This document shows positions 1 through 17,848 of a stretch of DNA of 64,000 nucleotides, piece by piece. A program made the position numbers and the translations under genes. Below the pieces are notes generated by a model, which ran no database searches, had not been told where the DNA came from, and worked only from the letters and a program-made list of their open reading frames with translations. The stretch covers positions 8,147,151 to 8,211,150 of the forward strand of contig NC_056548.1 in NCBI RefSeq assembly GCF_910596095.1, given 5' to 3'. Origin of the DNA: Thunnus maccoyii (Eukaryota > Chordata > Actinopteri > Scombriformes > Scombridae). Each line of letters starts with the position of its first letter. Positions within the stretch are counted from its first letter, which is position 1.

Positions 1-111
1 TGTGTAAAGAAAAGAACATTTGGTCATGTTCTACACAGTTTTTAGAAGACACTGCACTGATATTTCATAAAATTACCCATATTCAGACATGTAGTGGAGG
101 GAGGTACAGAC
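1..111. other. Intron sequence left of the last visible afadin-like exon
   Basis: After the donor CAG|GTCTGT at 112/111 no further exon is visible; the downstream part of the gene is outside the window. Confidence 0.7.
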
Positions 112-3100
112 CTGGATGATGTGTCCCAGGTGGCAGTCGGCAGCCAGCTCCAGGCCCTGCCTCTCCGCCCAGGCTTCGATGGCGGTCAGCCTCTGGCGGA
201 GAGCTGCTCCCCAGTAGTGGGAGCGCAGGCCCGGAGTGTCGGCCTCTGGGCTCATGAGCTGGTTGAAGAGCCAGGCGCTGATGAAATGGAAGAGCTGGGA
301 GAAGAGCTGGATGGTGAGGGCGGGGTTGACCCGACAGCGGCGTAACAGAGACATGGTGTTCATCAAGGTGTTCAGCACCAGCTCTGTCACCGGCAACACA
401 GACAGCCAAAACATCAGGATAGCGTTTGATAAAAATGTCTCACAACATGACAACTCTTCCGTGGTTGTTGAATTATTGATTTAGTACTTGTAAATCAATA
501 AGTGTTTACCTATACCCGCCGGCAGTGGGCCATGTTGCTCTGGATCAATCAAAAAAGTTGGCAAATGCTTTCTCAACTCATTCTGTAGACACTGTATCAG
601 GCAACTTAGGGAAATAAAACACATAAAAACAATCAGTCAATTAATCGCTAACCATTTTTATAATCAATTAATCATGGGGGCCATTTTTTTAAGAAAAAAT
701 GTCTAAATTCTCTTATTCCAGCTCCTCAAATGTAAATATTTTCTGTTTTCTTCTATGATAGCAAACTAAACATCTTATTGACCGTTGGTTGGGACAAAAG
801 AAGTCATTTGAGGACACCTTGGGCTTTAGGAAATATTGATCAACATTTTTCACCTTTTTGGGCATATTATAGACCAAACAACAAATCGAAACTTAAAATC
901 TGTGAGAATATGTACACTCTGGAGGCCCTTAGGTAGCAAGACACGTAAGTCTCTATTTTGATCGGGGTGTTCAGGTTTGTTATTGCAGTTGGAAAGAATC
1001 TGTTTGTAAAGCTGGTTGTTTTAGTGGATAGTGACCTGTAGCACCTTCAACAGCTGAAAAAGGCAATGAGCAGAGTGAGAGGGGTTTGTAATACAGTGAT
1101 CATGGCCTTTAGATGATATGTTGGTGAGTACGTGCTGTCTATGCTCTTTAAAATCTGTCATCTTTACCTGTAAGCTTTGTGCACCAGGTGGGACAGGTCC
1201 AGCTGACTTTGCTGGGTGAGCGGGCCGAGGTCCTTGTCGTGCTTGAGGAAGTTCAGCAGCTCGGAGGAGTTGGCCATCCAGAAGGCAAGAGCGCCGGCGA
1301 TGGCCTGCTGCCTCTGAAAGGCAAAGGTAGACACAGAAGATGGCAGACGTGACTTCACAGTACTTTATGTCCATGCACAGGTGTTCAGTTTTTGCAGTCA
1401 TAGTTAGCTGATGTTAATTGTGATTGTTGGTGTCACTTATTTTAAAACATTTATTCAATTTCATCTGTGCAAATGAAACATGAACAATAAGGGGGTTTCA
1501 TAGACTTGCCTGGATGACCTTCCCTGTCATGGCCACCATTTTGTTAGCGATCGAGGTTACGCTGTGTGTCTTTCCTGACGGTGGGGAGCCCCACCGTTGC
1601 AGAGCGAAGCGCCCCACGGCATAGAGGATGTACGCAGGTGACAGCTTGAAATGAACTGTGGAGCTGTTGGTGTAATTTATGACTGCAGACAGGAAGGCTT
1701 CCTCCGCTGAAATGTAGAAGACACCAGCAGGGGGCAGGAGGACGTTATGAGAAGGAAGGTCACTGAGCTCACAACTGACAAAGTATTTAATTTCATACTC
1801 ACAGTTATCACAGAATTTAATTCCAAGTGGTAATCCAGGCTGATCTAAAAAGTCAGGATGAAGACTTCCTGTGTGTTTTACTCCTGAAAATAGTCATATA
1901 AGGAATGTAAAAGCAATAACATGCAGCAATCCTGATTATATTATATAACATAGACTTCATTGAGTGGTCACCTCATGGCAACATGTTAAATATGCCTGTA
2001 TTATATGCATAGAAAGCACAAGGTCATGCTACTATACTGCTCTATTTTTCTACAATTTGCAGATTACTCACCAGGGTCAGCCTGACTCTGTTGTTGCTTT
2101 TTGTATTCTGTGCTCCACTTTTTTGTCTCAGGGTTAGACACACAAATGTTGGTGTTGTTCAGTGGCTTTTCAGTTGACCTGGATATTTGTTTGAAGGGTG
2201 GGATGTTATTCTAATGGTTAGGGAGGCCTGAGGCCAGCAGGCTAAAAGAAAAAGAAAAAAAACTGATAGTGAACAATGAAACATTTTACCCGTTCTCGTC
2301 TCCTGTAGCCTCGTCAGTAGCTTTAATTGTATTCTTCTCTTTCTTCTTTTCTTTTCTTGACAGTGTCCTCTTGAAGTTTTGAATCACGCCTCCCTTTTCC
2401 TTCTCGTGGCAGTTTTCCTTTATTGTTCAACACGCATAAAAAAGGGAGTGAAGGGAACATATGTCTGTCAAATAACGATTGTAAAACAGCGCATCACTTT
2501 ATAATTTAGATTTCGATCAATTTTGAGTACAATACAGCAGGTTGAGGATACCTCCAAACTCTCCTTGTCCTTCTTGAGTACAAAACGTCCTTCTCTGTTG
2601 TCGGAGTTCCAGTTTAATTGTACAACCAAAGGTCTCTCATCCAGATCCAATTTACGTTCTTATTTCACATATAAAACACAGAAAAATGGTCAGAGCATGT
2701 TTTTAAATCAATGAAATCACTATGACAACGTGTAGCTCTAAATCCTGGACAGATAATGGAACAGTTGGACTAAGTGAAATCACATAAACAGTTTAAATGA
2801 GCAGTGGCTCCTGCAGGATCTCTCAGTATGTGTTTGACACACATAGTTTATATTATAGTATAGTAGACACACATAGTTATACATAGGCTCTGATTATTTT
2901 CGTTGTTGATTAATCTGCAAAATACTTTGTCGATTAATTGATTGTTTGGTCTTTAAAATGACAGAAAAAAGTGAAGAATGCCTGTTTAATGTTCGCTGTG
3001 ATGTCTTCAAATGTCTTGTTTTGTCTGAACAGTTATTCAGATACAATATGGCAAACTGAGGCAGGAAATATTCACATTTGAGAGGCTGGAAACAGCAACT

Positions 3101-6100
3101 TTTTGTGCCAATTTGCTTGAAAAATAACTTCAACAATGAATCAAATCAAACAAAAACCATCAAAATTGTTGCCAATGAATTTTCTGTCAAACAACTAATC
3201 AATTAAAGGCACTCTTTGGAGTTTTTGACCACTGGTGGCGCTATAGAGCAGTTTCATGCTATTCTGCTGATTGACAGAAACATAAACATGCCAGAAAATG
3301 CAGAGAAGAAGAAGAAGACTGCAAACATGTATGTAAACAATACACGTTTGAAAATATTAAAATAAAACAGTTGAATGAAATGTACTCAATTCACTCAGAA
3401 TCACTCATTTGTGAGGCGTCAACACAAAGGGCCTTATTTTAACGATCTAAAGTGCATGGTCTGAAGCGCATGGAGCAAGTGCATTAAGGGTGTGTCCAAA
3501 TCCACTTTTGGTATTTTAACAGCGGAAAAATGGTCGCTGTGCCAGGCACATGGTTCAGAGGGGTTGTCCGCTGTCTCTTAATTAATCATAGGTGTGTTTT
3601 CAGCGTAACATGCAATAAACCAATCAGAGTGTCATCTCCCATTCCCTTTAAAAGTGCGCGGTGCCCTTGCAACTTGGCGGATTGCTATTATGATGGCGCA
3701 TTTGCCAAGTAGAGAGAAGGAGGAGGAAACAGATCTGCTCGTGCGCAAAGTGAAATCTGACCACTTTACTCTCAAAAATGTTAAAGAATATTTGTTAAAT
3801 ATTGTTCAAAAATTAAATCATTAATTTTAATCACGTAAAGAATCATTAACACAGTAATCAGGACTTGATCAGCTCTCCAAGGTGCTGATCCTGCTGCTGG
3901 CAGCAGCTAGAAGCTGTCCAGATTTATTTCCTTCGTTAGTTCAATAATTGTTTTCACCTCATTTATTTCCTCATGTATTGATGAAGCAGGAAAGTCGATC
4001 TGTGTCTGATCCATTGTTGTCCGTCTGTTTAAATACCAATGGTGTATTGTCACGATTTGGTCAAATAATTAGACAACTTTATCCGTCATTACTGTGATTA
4101 GTTAATTCTGATAAATATTATGACTAAACAAAATGTTGATATACACAATAATAACCTTTCACATTATAATCCTTTTATTTGTCATCTTTTGCATGTCTGT
4201 GCGCTGCTGCACATCCGTGCGTGTGTAAAAAGCAGAGTGCATGCGCGTTGTGCACCGACCTATGTAGCCACATATTACTGTCTTGATAACGTCCTTAAAA
4301 CAGTGAAACACTGCACCGTTGACTTCAGACCAGGTTTTTGTTGGTCAGTAGTGCAATCGCTCTCTACCGCCTCAAGATAGCAATGTGCCAACAATGCTCC
4401 TGACCACACCTCAAGACCAACACGCCCATGGGTGCAAGTGCATTTGCTATTTAAAAAACGTGGGCGCTGGACGGGAAAATGACAACTGCGTCTGTCTTAA
4501 ACTAAGAAAGACACTTTGCGCCTGGCGTAAGATAGGGCCCCATGCGTTTTGGTGAGAAACAGTAAACATAACTTTGTTTGTTTACAAGAAAACAATAAAA
4601 ATAGTTTCATCTTTACATAAATCACAATAATGACATATTGCTTTTAACAATATACAGTATGTGAATTTTCAGTCACGACACAGAGACAAAGAAGCAGCTA
4701 CTTTACTGGAGTCCAGTTCTTACCCTTACTGGTGTGGATCTCATACAGACAGTAACAAGTTGACAGCATTTTCAAATCAGGCCTGAATTTCTCTGAAAGA
4801 GTTTCAATAACCTCGCGAGTGGAAGAGCTGCTGCAAACACGCAGACACTTTGTGGCGACATTGTCTCCAACGTGATCTTCAAAGTAGAAACGCATCACGC
4901 CATGAAACTCCAGGTTCTGACGGGAAACAGAAAACAGTTTTATATTATTATATTTTCAACCTTTTATAAAGTGCGCTGAGACCATATTGTTGAAAAGGTT
5001 TCGATAATATGAAGGCCAGTCTTCTGTTAATGATCAGGAATTTAAACAGCTTTTAAAATGTTGATCTTAAATGATACCAGGAAATATAAATTATAATCCA
5101 TTAAACCTTGTGCAGTTGAAAGCTTTGTTGGCCTTCTCTTATCATTCTTGTGTTTAACATCTCAACAAACATTCACTGAAACTGGAAAACAGTGATGTGG
5201 TTTGTAGTCACCCCATCATGAGACTTTCAGTTGGGGCTGAACAATGTCGTGGAAATTGTTCATTGTCGCTCAAGAACCACACAGAAACATAAAGGAAGTA
5301 TTAAACATTGTTGAAGCAGTTGTAGACACTGTACAATCCATCACACCATCAATAACTATTATACAAATGTCCAAACACAAGAACACAGAACAAAAATACA
5401 ATTATCTTGTATTTTTGGAGAGAAAGCGTGTTGATCAGACAGCCCTTTCTCTAGAGATTGTGAACCCAAATCAGACAGATTTATACCTCTCTAGAAGAAA
5501 AGCTAAAAAAAAAAAACAGTCACGTCCCTAAATGGACACTTCCACAAGCTGTTACACCTTCTTACAAATAAGTATGGTCATACAATAATCACACAGAGAC
5601 CTTGTGGTAAATCAATAACTTAAAAACAAAGACGTCCTTCAACTTTAGCTTGTCCAGGTACCTCATGATCCACACAGTCTCTAAACACAGTAGCCTTAAG
5701 ATAAATATATCTCTAACTAACCCCAGAGGTCAGCAAACAATCTTCAGATAGAAATAAGTTCAAGAGTTCAACTAGCTGAGGAGTAAGATTTCTTCACCGA
5801 CATGTGTACCGGTATGACAATGACATTACATCACATTCAGTTGAAAACAAACATTGACCCCTTAGTTTGAAAGCAACATTTGTGACATATATACAAAAGA
5901 TTTATAAAATGATAAGCTATTATTCAGTTTTCTCTCACAACATACAGTAAATATGCAATCTGATTGTTACTTAAGAGGGAAATTAGTGACAGTGCAGCAT
6001 TTAAGTCAAGACTTAAAGGTATGTAGTTTAATTACCAAAGCCAGTCTAAACTTTGTTGAGGTCCTACATAGGGTGCCTCAGCATGCTTCACCCCACCAAC

Positions 6101-6911
6101 TCCAGAAAACCAGAAAAAAACTGTACTTCAGTGCGTTATAAGTATTTCATGCTATTATAGGTGATAGTGAAGGAGAAAACCAGAGGAAACTTCTATAGAG
6201 TACTTCAAAGTTAACAACATTTTTTTCTCCAAAGCAAATGATAAGCAGTTGTCAAATAAAGTTTGCAACACAACGCTACAACACACCTGATAGTACAGTT
6301 CTATAATATGTTATAGATAAAATATGTAATAATCTAATAATCACATGAGTTGATAGATTAATATACATGTATAAGGTATCAGAAAATATAAGAACTTGTG
6401 ACAATATTAATCTATAAACATGTCCGATTAGATTTAAGTATTAACTATCACAAAATGGAAATAGTATTTAGTAACATCTCCATTACCTCTAAATAACACT
6501 TAAGCTCAGTACTACAGTAGTAAATATAGTATTTTATACAGATGAGGACATAAGTTCACTGGTCTAATCAGCCACTTCACATCTTCCTTTCTGTCACTGG
6601 TGCATTTTAGGTGTCCAGTCTCTTGAGTAATGTAATATTATTACACTGTTTGTCATGTTTTTTACCGTAATGTGGGTAGTAACTTGTCATAAATACAACT
6701 CATTTTACATTTTTACATCTAAAATTGTTGACAGATGTGAAGAAAACAGAAGTTAAACCAAACAACAACAGAGATTTTTGCGTGAACCACGTCTGATGTC
6801 TACAGGAGGACTCACCTCGTCAGGTTGGCTTATTTCAAACAAGTCCAGTCTGTTGTTGTTCCACTGTCTGATGACTTTGGCTAATTTCTCTCGTTCCTCT
6901 TCCTCTGGCAT
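112..6911 (-). CDS. Compact afadin-like protein (RA1 + DIL), 5' part, runs off left edge
   Basis: Afadin is the actin-binding adaptor that links nectins and Ras/Rap signalling at adherens junctions. Ten coding exons join in frame: 6816-6911, 4724-4916, 2552-2658, 2290-2417, 2072-2178, 1803-1883, 1510-1706, 1168-1313, 510-604, 112-383 (474 codons so far). The start is the ATG at 6911, giving MPEEEEREKLAKVIRQWNNN, the afadin N-terminus. Residues 33-132 are the first Ras-associating domain (LEFHGVMRFYFED, then ERPLVVQLNW). A basic stretch (FKRTLSRKEKKKEK) follows in exon 4. From about residue 230 the dilute domain begins (INYTNSSTVHFKLSP, GALAFWMANSSELLNF, MSLLRRCRVNPALTIQLFSQ, EAWAERQGLELAADCHL). 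Between exons 5 and 6 lie only 188 bp, so the second RA and the FHA domain of standard afadin are absent. Intron 7 has a GC donor. The PDZ region, if any, is outside the window. It is a paralogue of afdna/afdnb or a third gene; which one I cannot tell. Confidence 0.88.
630..890 (+). repeat. MITE-like family A, copy 1
   Basis: Belongs to a roughly 300-bp family recognised by terminal GATTA/TTAAT-rich inverted ends and internal phrases such as AAATGTAAATATTTTCTG and GACCAAACAAC. This copy lies in the afadin-like intron between exons 9 and 8. Confidence 0.8.
1724..1737 (+). promoter_or_regulatory. CTCF-like motif in an afadin-like intron
   Basis: CCAGCAGGGGGCAG matches the CTCF core consensus. 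It is in the short intron just upstream (on the gene strand) of the exon at 1510-1706. Confidence 0.35.
2887..3208 (-). repeat. MITE-like family A, copy 2
   Basis: Inverted relative to copy 1; contains AATATTCACATTTGAGAGGCTG and GATTAATTGATTGTTTGGTC. In the afadin-like intron between exons 3 and 2. Diverged. Confidence 0.75.
3429..4540. mobile_element. Non-autonomous DNA transposon, about 1.1 kb, GGGCC-ended
   Basis: Starts GGGCCTTATTTTAACG and ends CGTAAGATAGGGCCC; reverse complementing the right end gives GGGCCCTATCTTACG, so the termini are inverted repeats. Internal GCGC-rich segments are typical of a common teleost element. No transposase frame is visible. Lies in the afadin-like intron between exons 3 and 2. 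I cannot fix the superfamily or target duplication. Confidence 0.65.
5233..5585 (+). repeat. Dispersed repeat family B, copy 1
   Basis: About 350 bp, from GGGGCTGAACAATGTCGTGG to TGTTACACCTTCTTACAAAT. A second inverted copy is at 19629-19960. Both contain GTTGAAGCAGTTGTAGACAC. First intron of the afadin-like gene. Class unknown. Confidence 0.75.
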
Positions 6912-8726
6912 TTTTCATCAATTAACGTTAAAGTTTGTACACTGAGATTTCCTCCAGACGGGAAAAGACAGAGAAGAATATCCCACAATAGAAAAGTTCT
7001 TATCTGTCCTGTGTGTTGTATCTATTAGTGCCCCACCCCTTCCTCAATCTATCCCCCCATTAGTTATAAACTCATTGTACTGTGCAGTGAGTTCTTAAAC
7101 ATAATTGCAGACTTCATCCCCTCTTCCATCCCCCCCCACTCCCCTCTGCCCTCATTTAACGGGTCATTGGATCTTCATTATGTGAGGCAAACAGTTTCCT
7201 AATCATACGTCAGTCGTAGGCATATCATTCCCATATTTATAGTCCACTGCCAATTTTAATCTCCAGTTTTCTCTTTATTTGATATCACAGCAGTACATGA
7301 GCAACAGTATACTGTATGTTTTAATGTCTAACATATACATTTAACTGGTTTTCATACATTTCAACCATCCTGCAACAGTCATCATGTGATGCTCAGGGTG
7401 TCAGAGACATTTTCACCATCACCATGAGATATTTCCATCCTCTTTTTTTTTTTTTGCCAGTGACACAAATATTTACACTTGAGGGAATCCCACTTCTCAT
7501 GCATACCAGTGATTTTCAACACAACGTATGGTTACAGGTCCTCTCATTCAGTCAGTACTGTGTATGTGGGGCAGCTTTTGTTGGCTGCTGCGAAGCGTTC
7601 TGGGTAAACTTACAATGGAACAAAAGCCTTAACAAAAACAACCCTCAATTAGATATACAGTTTACAGGGGAAAAAAAGCAGAACAATCATGGGTATTGTT
7701 GTCTGGATGTTAGTAGGAAAAACATATTCTCTCATAGTATTTTCAATGATCAATTCAAGCAACAAATACAAGGCGAAATCCTATCATAATTCTGTTTATT
7801 CGCATTTGAGAAGTAGAGAGGACTCAGGTTACACATTTATTTATAAAACAAAAACATACTCAGACATTTTTAAACTGTATCTGCACCCCAGTTTGAATCA
7901 AATTGGCTGATGTGGCTGTTAAGCCTGGTTGAATCCTCTCTGTATGTGATTCAGACCACTAACTTATGGCCATTTAAATTCAGCATGTCGCTGTACCACC
8001 TATAAAAAAAAAAAAAAAAAAATCCCTACAAATCTTACAGGTTTGCTCAGAGTTGATATATGTGCATGTCATGTGAATTTGGGAGCAACTGCATGATGTT
8101 TACGGCATTTGTCCTCTAGGCCAATAATTTGGAAAAAAACAAACGTACTTTTTGGGGGCTCGACTAAATTTATACCAAATTTGGCGAAGGTTGGATGGAT
8201 TTATAGGATGAGTGTTGAAAATAATGGTGGACTGTACAGATGTATTTGTCTTGGATCAACGGAGGAATCCAGACAAAAAGAAGGACTTGGAAGCCAAAAT
8301 GTACGTGTTTTGTGAATGGCCAAATGGTGACTCCACCATCGAAACAAGTTTTTAAGATTTCCTGCCAAGTAAAAGACAAAAAACACAACAAACAAACTGA
8401 GGGGATCAAAAACAGCAGTCTAAGTTGTTCTGTTGTATTAAACATCTGTAGCTCAAATATCAGAGATTTTTATAATGACTTTTAGGTTTCATCATCTTAA
8501 AGAATGCGAAGCAGGCAGTGATGTAACATCTTCGATCTAAATATAACATCAGCATCATTTGATTGCTGAGAAGTAGCTTTGTTGAGGTATAAAGTTGTGA
8601 AGACATGAAATCTTTAATCATTTAATTTCCTAACACCTCCCACCTGCATTATATGTATTGTAAACACAGCAGACATGTAGAGGATAATCCAGAAATCTTC
8701 CAGATCTTCAAGGCCTCAGTCTGCCG
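6912..8726. other. Gap between afadin-like start and slc22 stop
   Basis: The right part is probably the slc22 3' UTR; the left 300-400 bp should hold the afadin-like promoter, but it is AT-rich and I see no TATA box or CpG island. A T13 run (7441) and an A18 run (8004) are present. The longest frames here are not gene-like. Confidence 0.6.
7795..7800 (-). other. Candidate polyadenylation signal of the slc22 gene
   Basis: AATAAA on the minus strand about 930 bp after the stop at 8727; a second copy is at 7836-7841. Tentative. Confidence 0.3.
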
Positions 8727-14077
<5,351 letters not shown>

Positions 14078-15950
14078 CTCTGTGTCTGTTGAAGCAGATC
14101 CACTCTGAGAATGTCTGAGAGACACGTCTTTAAAGAGCTGAGTGGGGCCCAAGAGTTGATCAAAGTCCCTCTTTCAGTCTCAATTACTGGTCATCTTTTC
14201 TAGCAAATGAGCAAGCTTATCATGCTTTTGAAGATGCAACGTCACCACATTGTCTGTGCTTGTGATTTATGGGCCCTACTACACGTGAAAACTGTGACTT
14301 TTGACCTCTAACCATCCGTTATCCAACCAGGGAAAGTAATTGTCACTTCAGATGCTTTTTTTTTTTGCCTGTCAGTCTTTTTCCACAGTCTCATCATGTG
14401 CTACTTTAATGAACTGAATTAATACATCAGCTATGAAACACTCTGTACACATCCTCTTTTTCTTGTCTAATTTTCAAAGGCATTTCCTGAATTTTTGAGG
14501 GCATTTTTGTGAATTTTAGACCATGATTGCAGGCAATAATATCTATACCTAACCCTCCATAACTCAAAAACAAATACAAATGTTGTTACATTTGCAGCAG
14601 ATTTTTTAGTCTAAATTCGGAGCAGTTTTCTCTGAGAAAAACTGCCTTATTAAATTGAATCTAGTAAATCACGTTTGCTGTTTTATAGATTTCAATGTAA
14701 TTAACAAAGTAGCTTTAGAAAGTTTAAGTTAAGAACACATTTGCACTTTGGGACCCTCAGTAGTTCAAATGTCACGTCACCATAAACATTAACCAAAACT
14801 GGAGCATTTCAAAGAAAGAGGATATACCGTAATCCAAGTTACAGGTAAGTGTTCCCCTTTTCCAAAAACATCTATCACATAACTAGTTAGATAAGTATTA
14901 TGTGGTGCAGTTTTCTGATAAAAATTCAACCAGTCTATTGTCTTTGGTTGACCTTAAGTAGTGCACGGATTGTAAAACAGGACCGCGAAATGAGTGCATG
15001 ACGTCACTGCTGACTGACCGGTGCTCAAAATATCACATGCTGAAGTTTCATCATTGGAAACAGCATTCTTGTGAGGAAGCCTGACCAGAGTGGCGAGGAG
15101 AGGAAGGTGGTAGGAGACAGACTTGTTGAGTGAGTAAAATCTGATTCATTCAGTCCAGTGTAACAAAAGACAAGTGTCTCAAAAAAAGAAATAAATACAA
15201 GCAAATCAAATTTAATTGGCTTAACTCAGGATAACGCAAACTAAGGCATGATCACGTTCACACAGCTGCTCTCATCCTCTAATTTCAGCTCTCTCCCCTC
15301 AAATAGACATCCAGTCTACTAGGCAGGACCACATTTATTGCAGGAGTGTGTGTCCCCTCTCTTATACCAGCTGGCATATAATAATTTGTATCAGTCAATG
15401 TTGTTTAGACATACAAACATCCACAGCATAACCCTTACCACAAGCCGAAATAAGTACGAATCATACAGATACTAAACCAAACATTTAACCGAGTAGAATA
15501 AATCCCCCCATACTTAGTCTAATCCAGTGACATCACTGACGATGTCACCCAGTGTATAAAAACAGGAAGTGATTGGGTGCCTCTTGTTTTTGGCTCTGGA
15601 CCACATGCTGGGTGTAGTATGTAGCAAAGAAAGAAATTGATTAACTTATGGAACACAGAACTAAACCAATAAACAATTAGTAAACTAAAAGCTGGAGTGC
15701 AGGATGTTTGTCTCCCCCTTCTGGCAGTGAGAGCAAAGGGGGGGGGCGCTTGGCTGTGATTGTCGATTGTGATTGTGAGAGGGCCTGTAAAAACAGATAT
15801 GATTTGATGGCCCACTGGGATTTGTCCCAGTATGCCCAATGGTCAGTACACCACTGGCCGTAAACTACTGTTATTGCTGTAAAACAGTGCATAAATTGTT
15901 TTGAGCGTCACTCGTTTCACTATCAGAATTTGATCCATTCAGTCCGATGA

Positions 15951-16369
15951 TGTCACGGGTTCACCGTCTTAGTGACTATTCATGTTGTTCACCTGTCTGA
16001 TCTCTAAACTCTCCTGTCATTGCAGATCCTGCCACACCCATCTGCCCTGCAATCACCTCATTCCCCTCACCTGAGTTTCCCCACCCATCTCCTCACCTGG
16101 ATCCCATTTGGCTCATCAGTCATTCCCTAGATATACTGGTCCATATTCACATGCCCCTTGCCAGATTGTCTAGTGTGTTTGCCTAGCCTTCCAGCATTTC
16201 TATACCTACCTGTTCGCTTACCTGTTACCTTAGATCCTGCCTGTTTCCCGGTCTTGAGAATTGCCTAAGTCCCTGGTTTATGACCCTGCTCGTTTTTTTG
16301 AACTGATTAAAGTATACTGGACTCTGCTCCTGTCTCTGATATCGTGCTTTTGGGTTCTGAGTCGTTACA
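15951..16369 (+). mobile_element. Probable solo LTR
   Basis: 419 bp starting TGTCACGGGTTCACC and ending GAGTCGTTACA. Flanks GATGA and GATAA are a 5-bp target duplication with one mismatch. ATTAAA lies near the 3' part, as an LTR polyadenylation site would. Lies between the slc22 and selenoprotein L-like genes, with no internal retroelement sequence beside it. Confidence 0.65.
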
Positions 16370-17571
16370 GATAACATTTGGAAAGTCTAGAAGAGCTGCA
16401 CGATTAACAGCCAATTGCCCAGCACGGGAATGTCGCGCCCAACGTGAGATTTAAAAACACCATATACTGTGAAATACAGAGAGATTTATCTGGTGGTGAT
16501 AGACTTAATCAGCGTTGTGTAAAAGACGATGTAATGAGCGTTCATTTATATGTAAGAGTTCCACACTGCAGGTTCAACAATACTTATCTGTGTTTTACTT
16601 TAACCAGAAATGTTGCTGTTATATGAAGTGTAACCATACATAACGTATGGTTACAAAACAAACAAACCTGGGATAGTATGCGTCTGCAAGTTACAGATTA
16701 ATGATGGAACTATGACTAAAACAAACAATTAACAAGCATAGTTAAATTAGTAAGCGATATGGCAATGATGGTGGAAATGGGGACAAATGGTTTGTTCTCA
16801 CCCACTCTGTCAAAGTTACTTTGCTCATTTCTGTGCTTCAAAGAGAAATATAAAAGATGTTTAGTGAGGATAAAGCAGTGCAATGACAAATATAATACAA
16901 GCAGCTCCCTACTGGTTGCATATACTGTGCAGTATATTACCACTGAACCAGTATCCTGCACTTAAATCCATGCAGTCTTTGCACTTTCCTTTATTTTACC
17001 TGTTTTATTCTTTTTATTTCATTGTTTTACCATATACACTCTACAGATAGTATATTTTTCTAAGTATATCAAGCATCTTGGGAACAAAAAAATTCCTTCA
17101 GGATGAATGAAGCTCTATCTTATCTTACAGTCTATTAGCACAGTTTTCTTCTTCTGTCGGTACTTCTGACATAACACCGCTGTATCACTTTTGTCAGATT
17201 AGTTTAGGCGGATGATAGTAGAAACTCCCGCTCCCCAAAATGCAGCCTCAGTACCTTTTATCAACACCTTTTTATAAGATACACAAAGGTAGGATTTGTT
17301 GCAGGGTTTTGTATTTCATTGCTGGGCGTTTTTGTGCATTATTGTGTGCACACGTTGAACTTTATAAATGGCAGCCAAAGAGAGAACATAAGAGGAAGCT
17401 TGATGACTATATGATGTTATATCACCTTTAACCTAAACTGCATTGTGCTTGTCTACAGTGTAAACCAATGAGAAATATGTGACTGACAAAATGTAAAGAT
17501 ATAGCACGTAACAGAATATTGTTTCAACTTGTCGTCCAAGCATATAATAAAACGAACATGCTCCACACGTC

Positions 17572-17577
17572 TTTATT
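17572..17577 (-). other. Polyadenylation signal of the selenoprotein L-like gene
   Basis: AATAAA (followed by G) on the minus strand, about 270 bp past the stop at 17849. I scanned the intervening UTR for a SECIS-like stem and saw none that convinced me, in keeping with the all-cysteine protein. Confidence 0.5.
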
Positions 17578-17848
17578 GAATATTCATGTTGTTAATTAGT
17601 TTCATCAGTTTTGTTACAAAATTAAGACTTACTTCATTGTACAATAACATGTCATTCAATAGAAAAACAAAAACAAAACGTTGCATTTCTGTTTTACATG
17701 ATTCTCATATTTTTAATCCAACAAATGCTTCAGTATAAATCAGTTTACATCTCTGCCTAAAAGTCACTCTTATCCTAAACTTGCTGTTTAGTTACTTCTG
17801 TTTAATTCTCTGTAATTAATCAATGTTGTGCATGAAGGAGTTTAATCT

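Larger units (their letters stand above)
14153..17848. other. Gap between slc22 start and the selenoprotein L-like stop
   Basis: Contains the solo LTR at 15951-16369, a small perfect hairpin (TGTAACCATAC at 16629-16639 with its complement at 16645-16655) and a likely LINE-tail fragment around 17020-17120. No coding gene supported. Confidence 0.6.

Noticed and set aside
3530-4380. Plus-strand frames of 60-86 codons
   Set aside because: They lie inside the 1.1-kb non-autonomous DNA transposon and match no transposase.
5244-5531. A 95-codon plus-strand frame with a relative at 19615-19941
   Set aside because: The similarity is that of two copies of a dispersed repeat; amino-acid-changing differences are frequent, so I do not call a gene.
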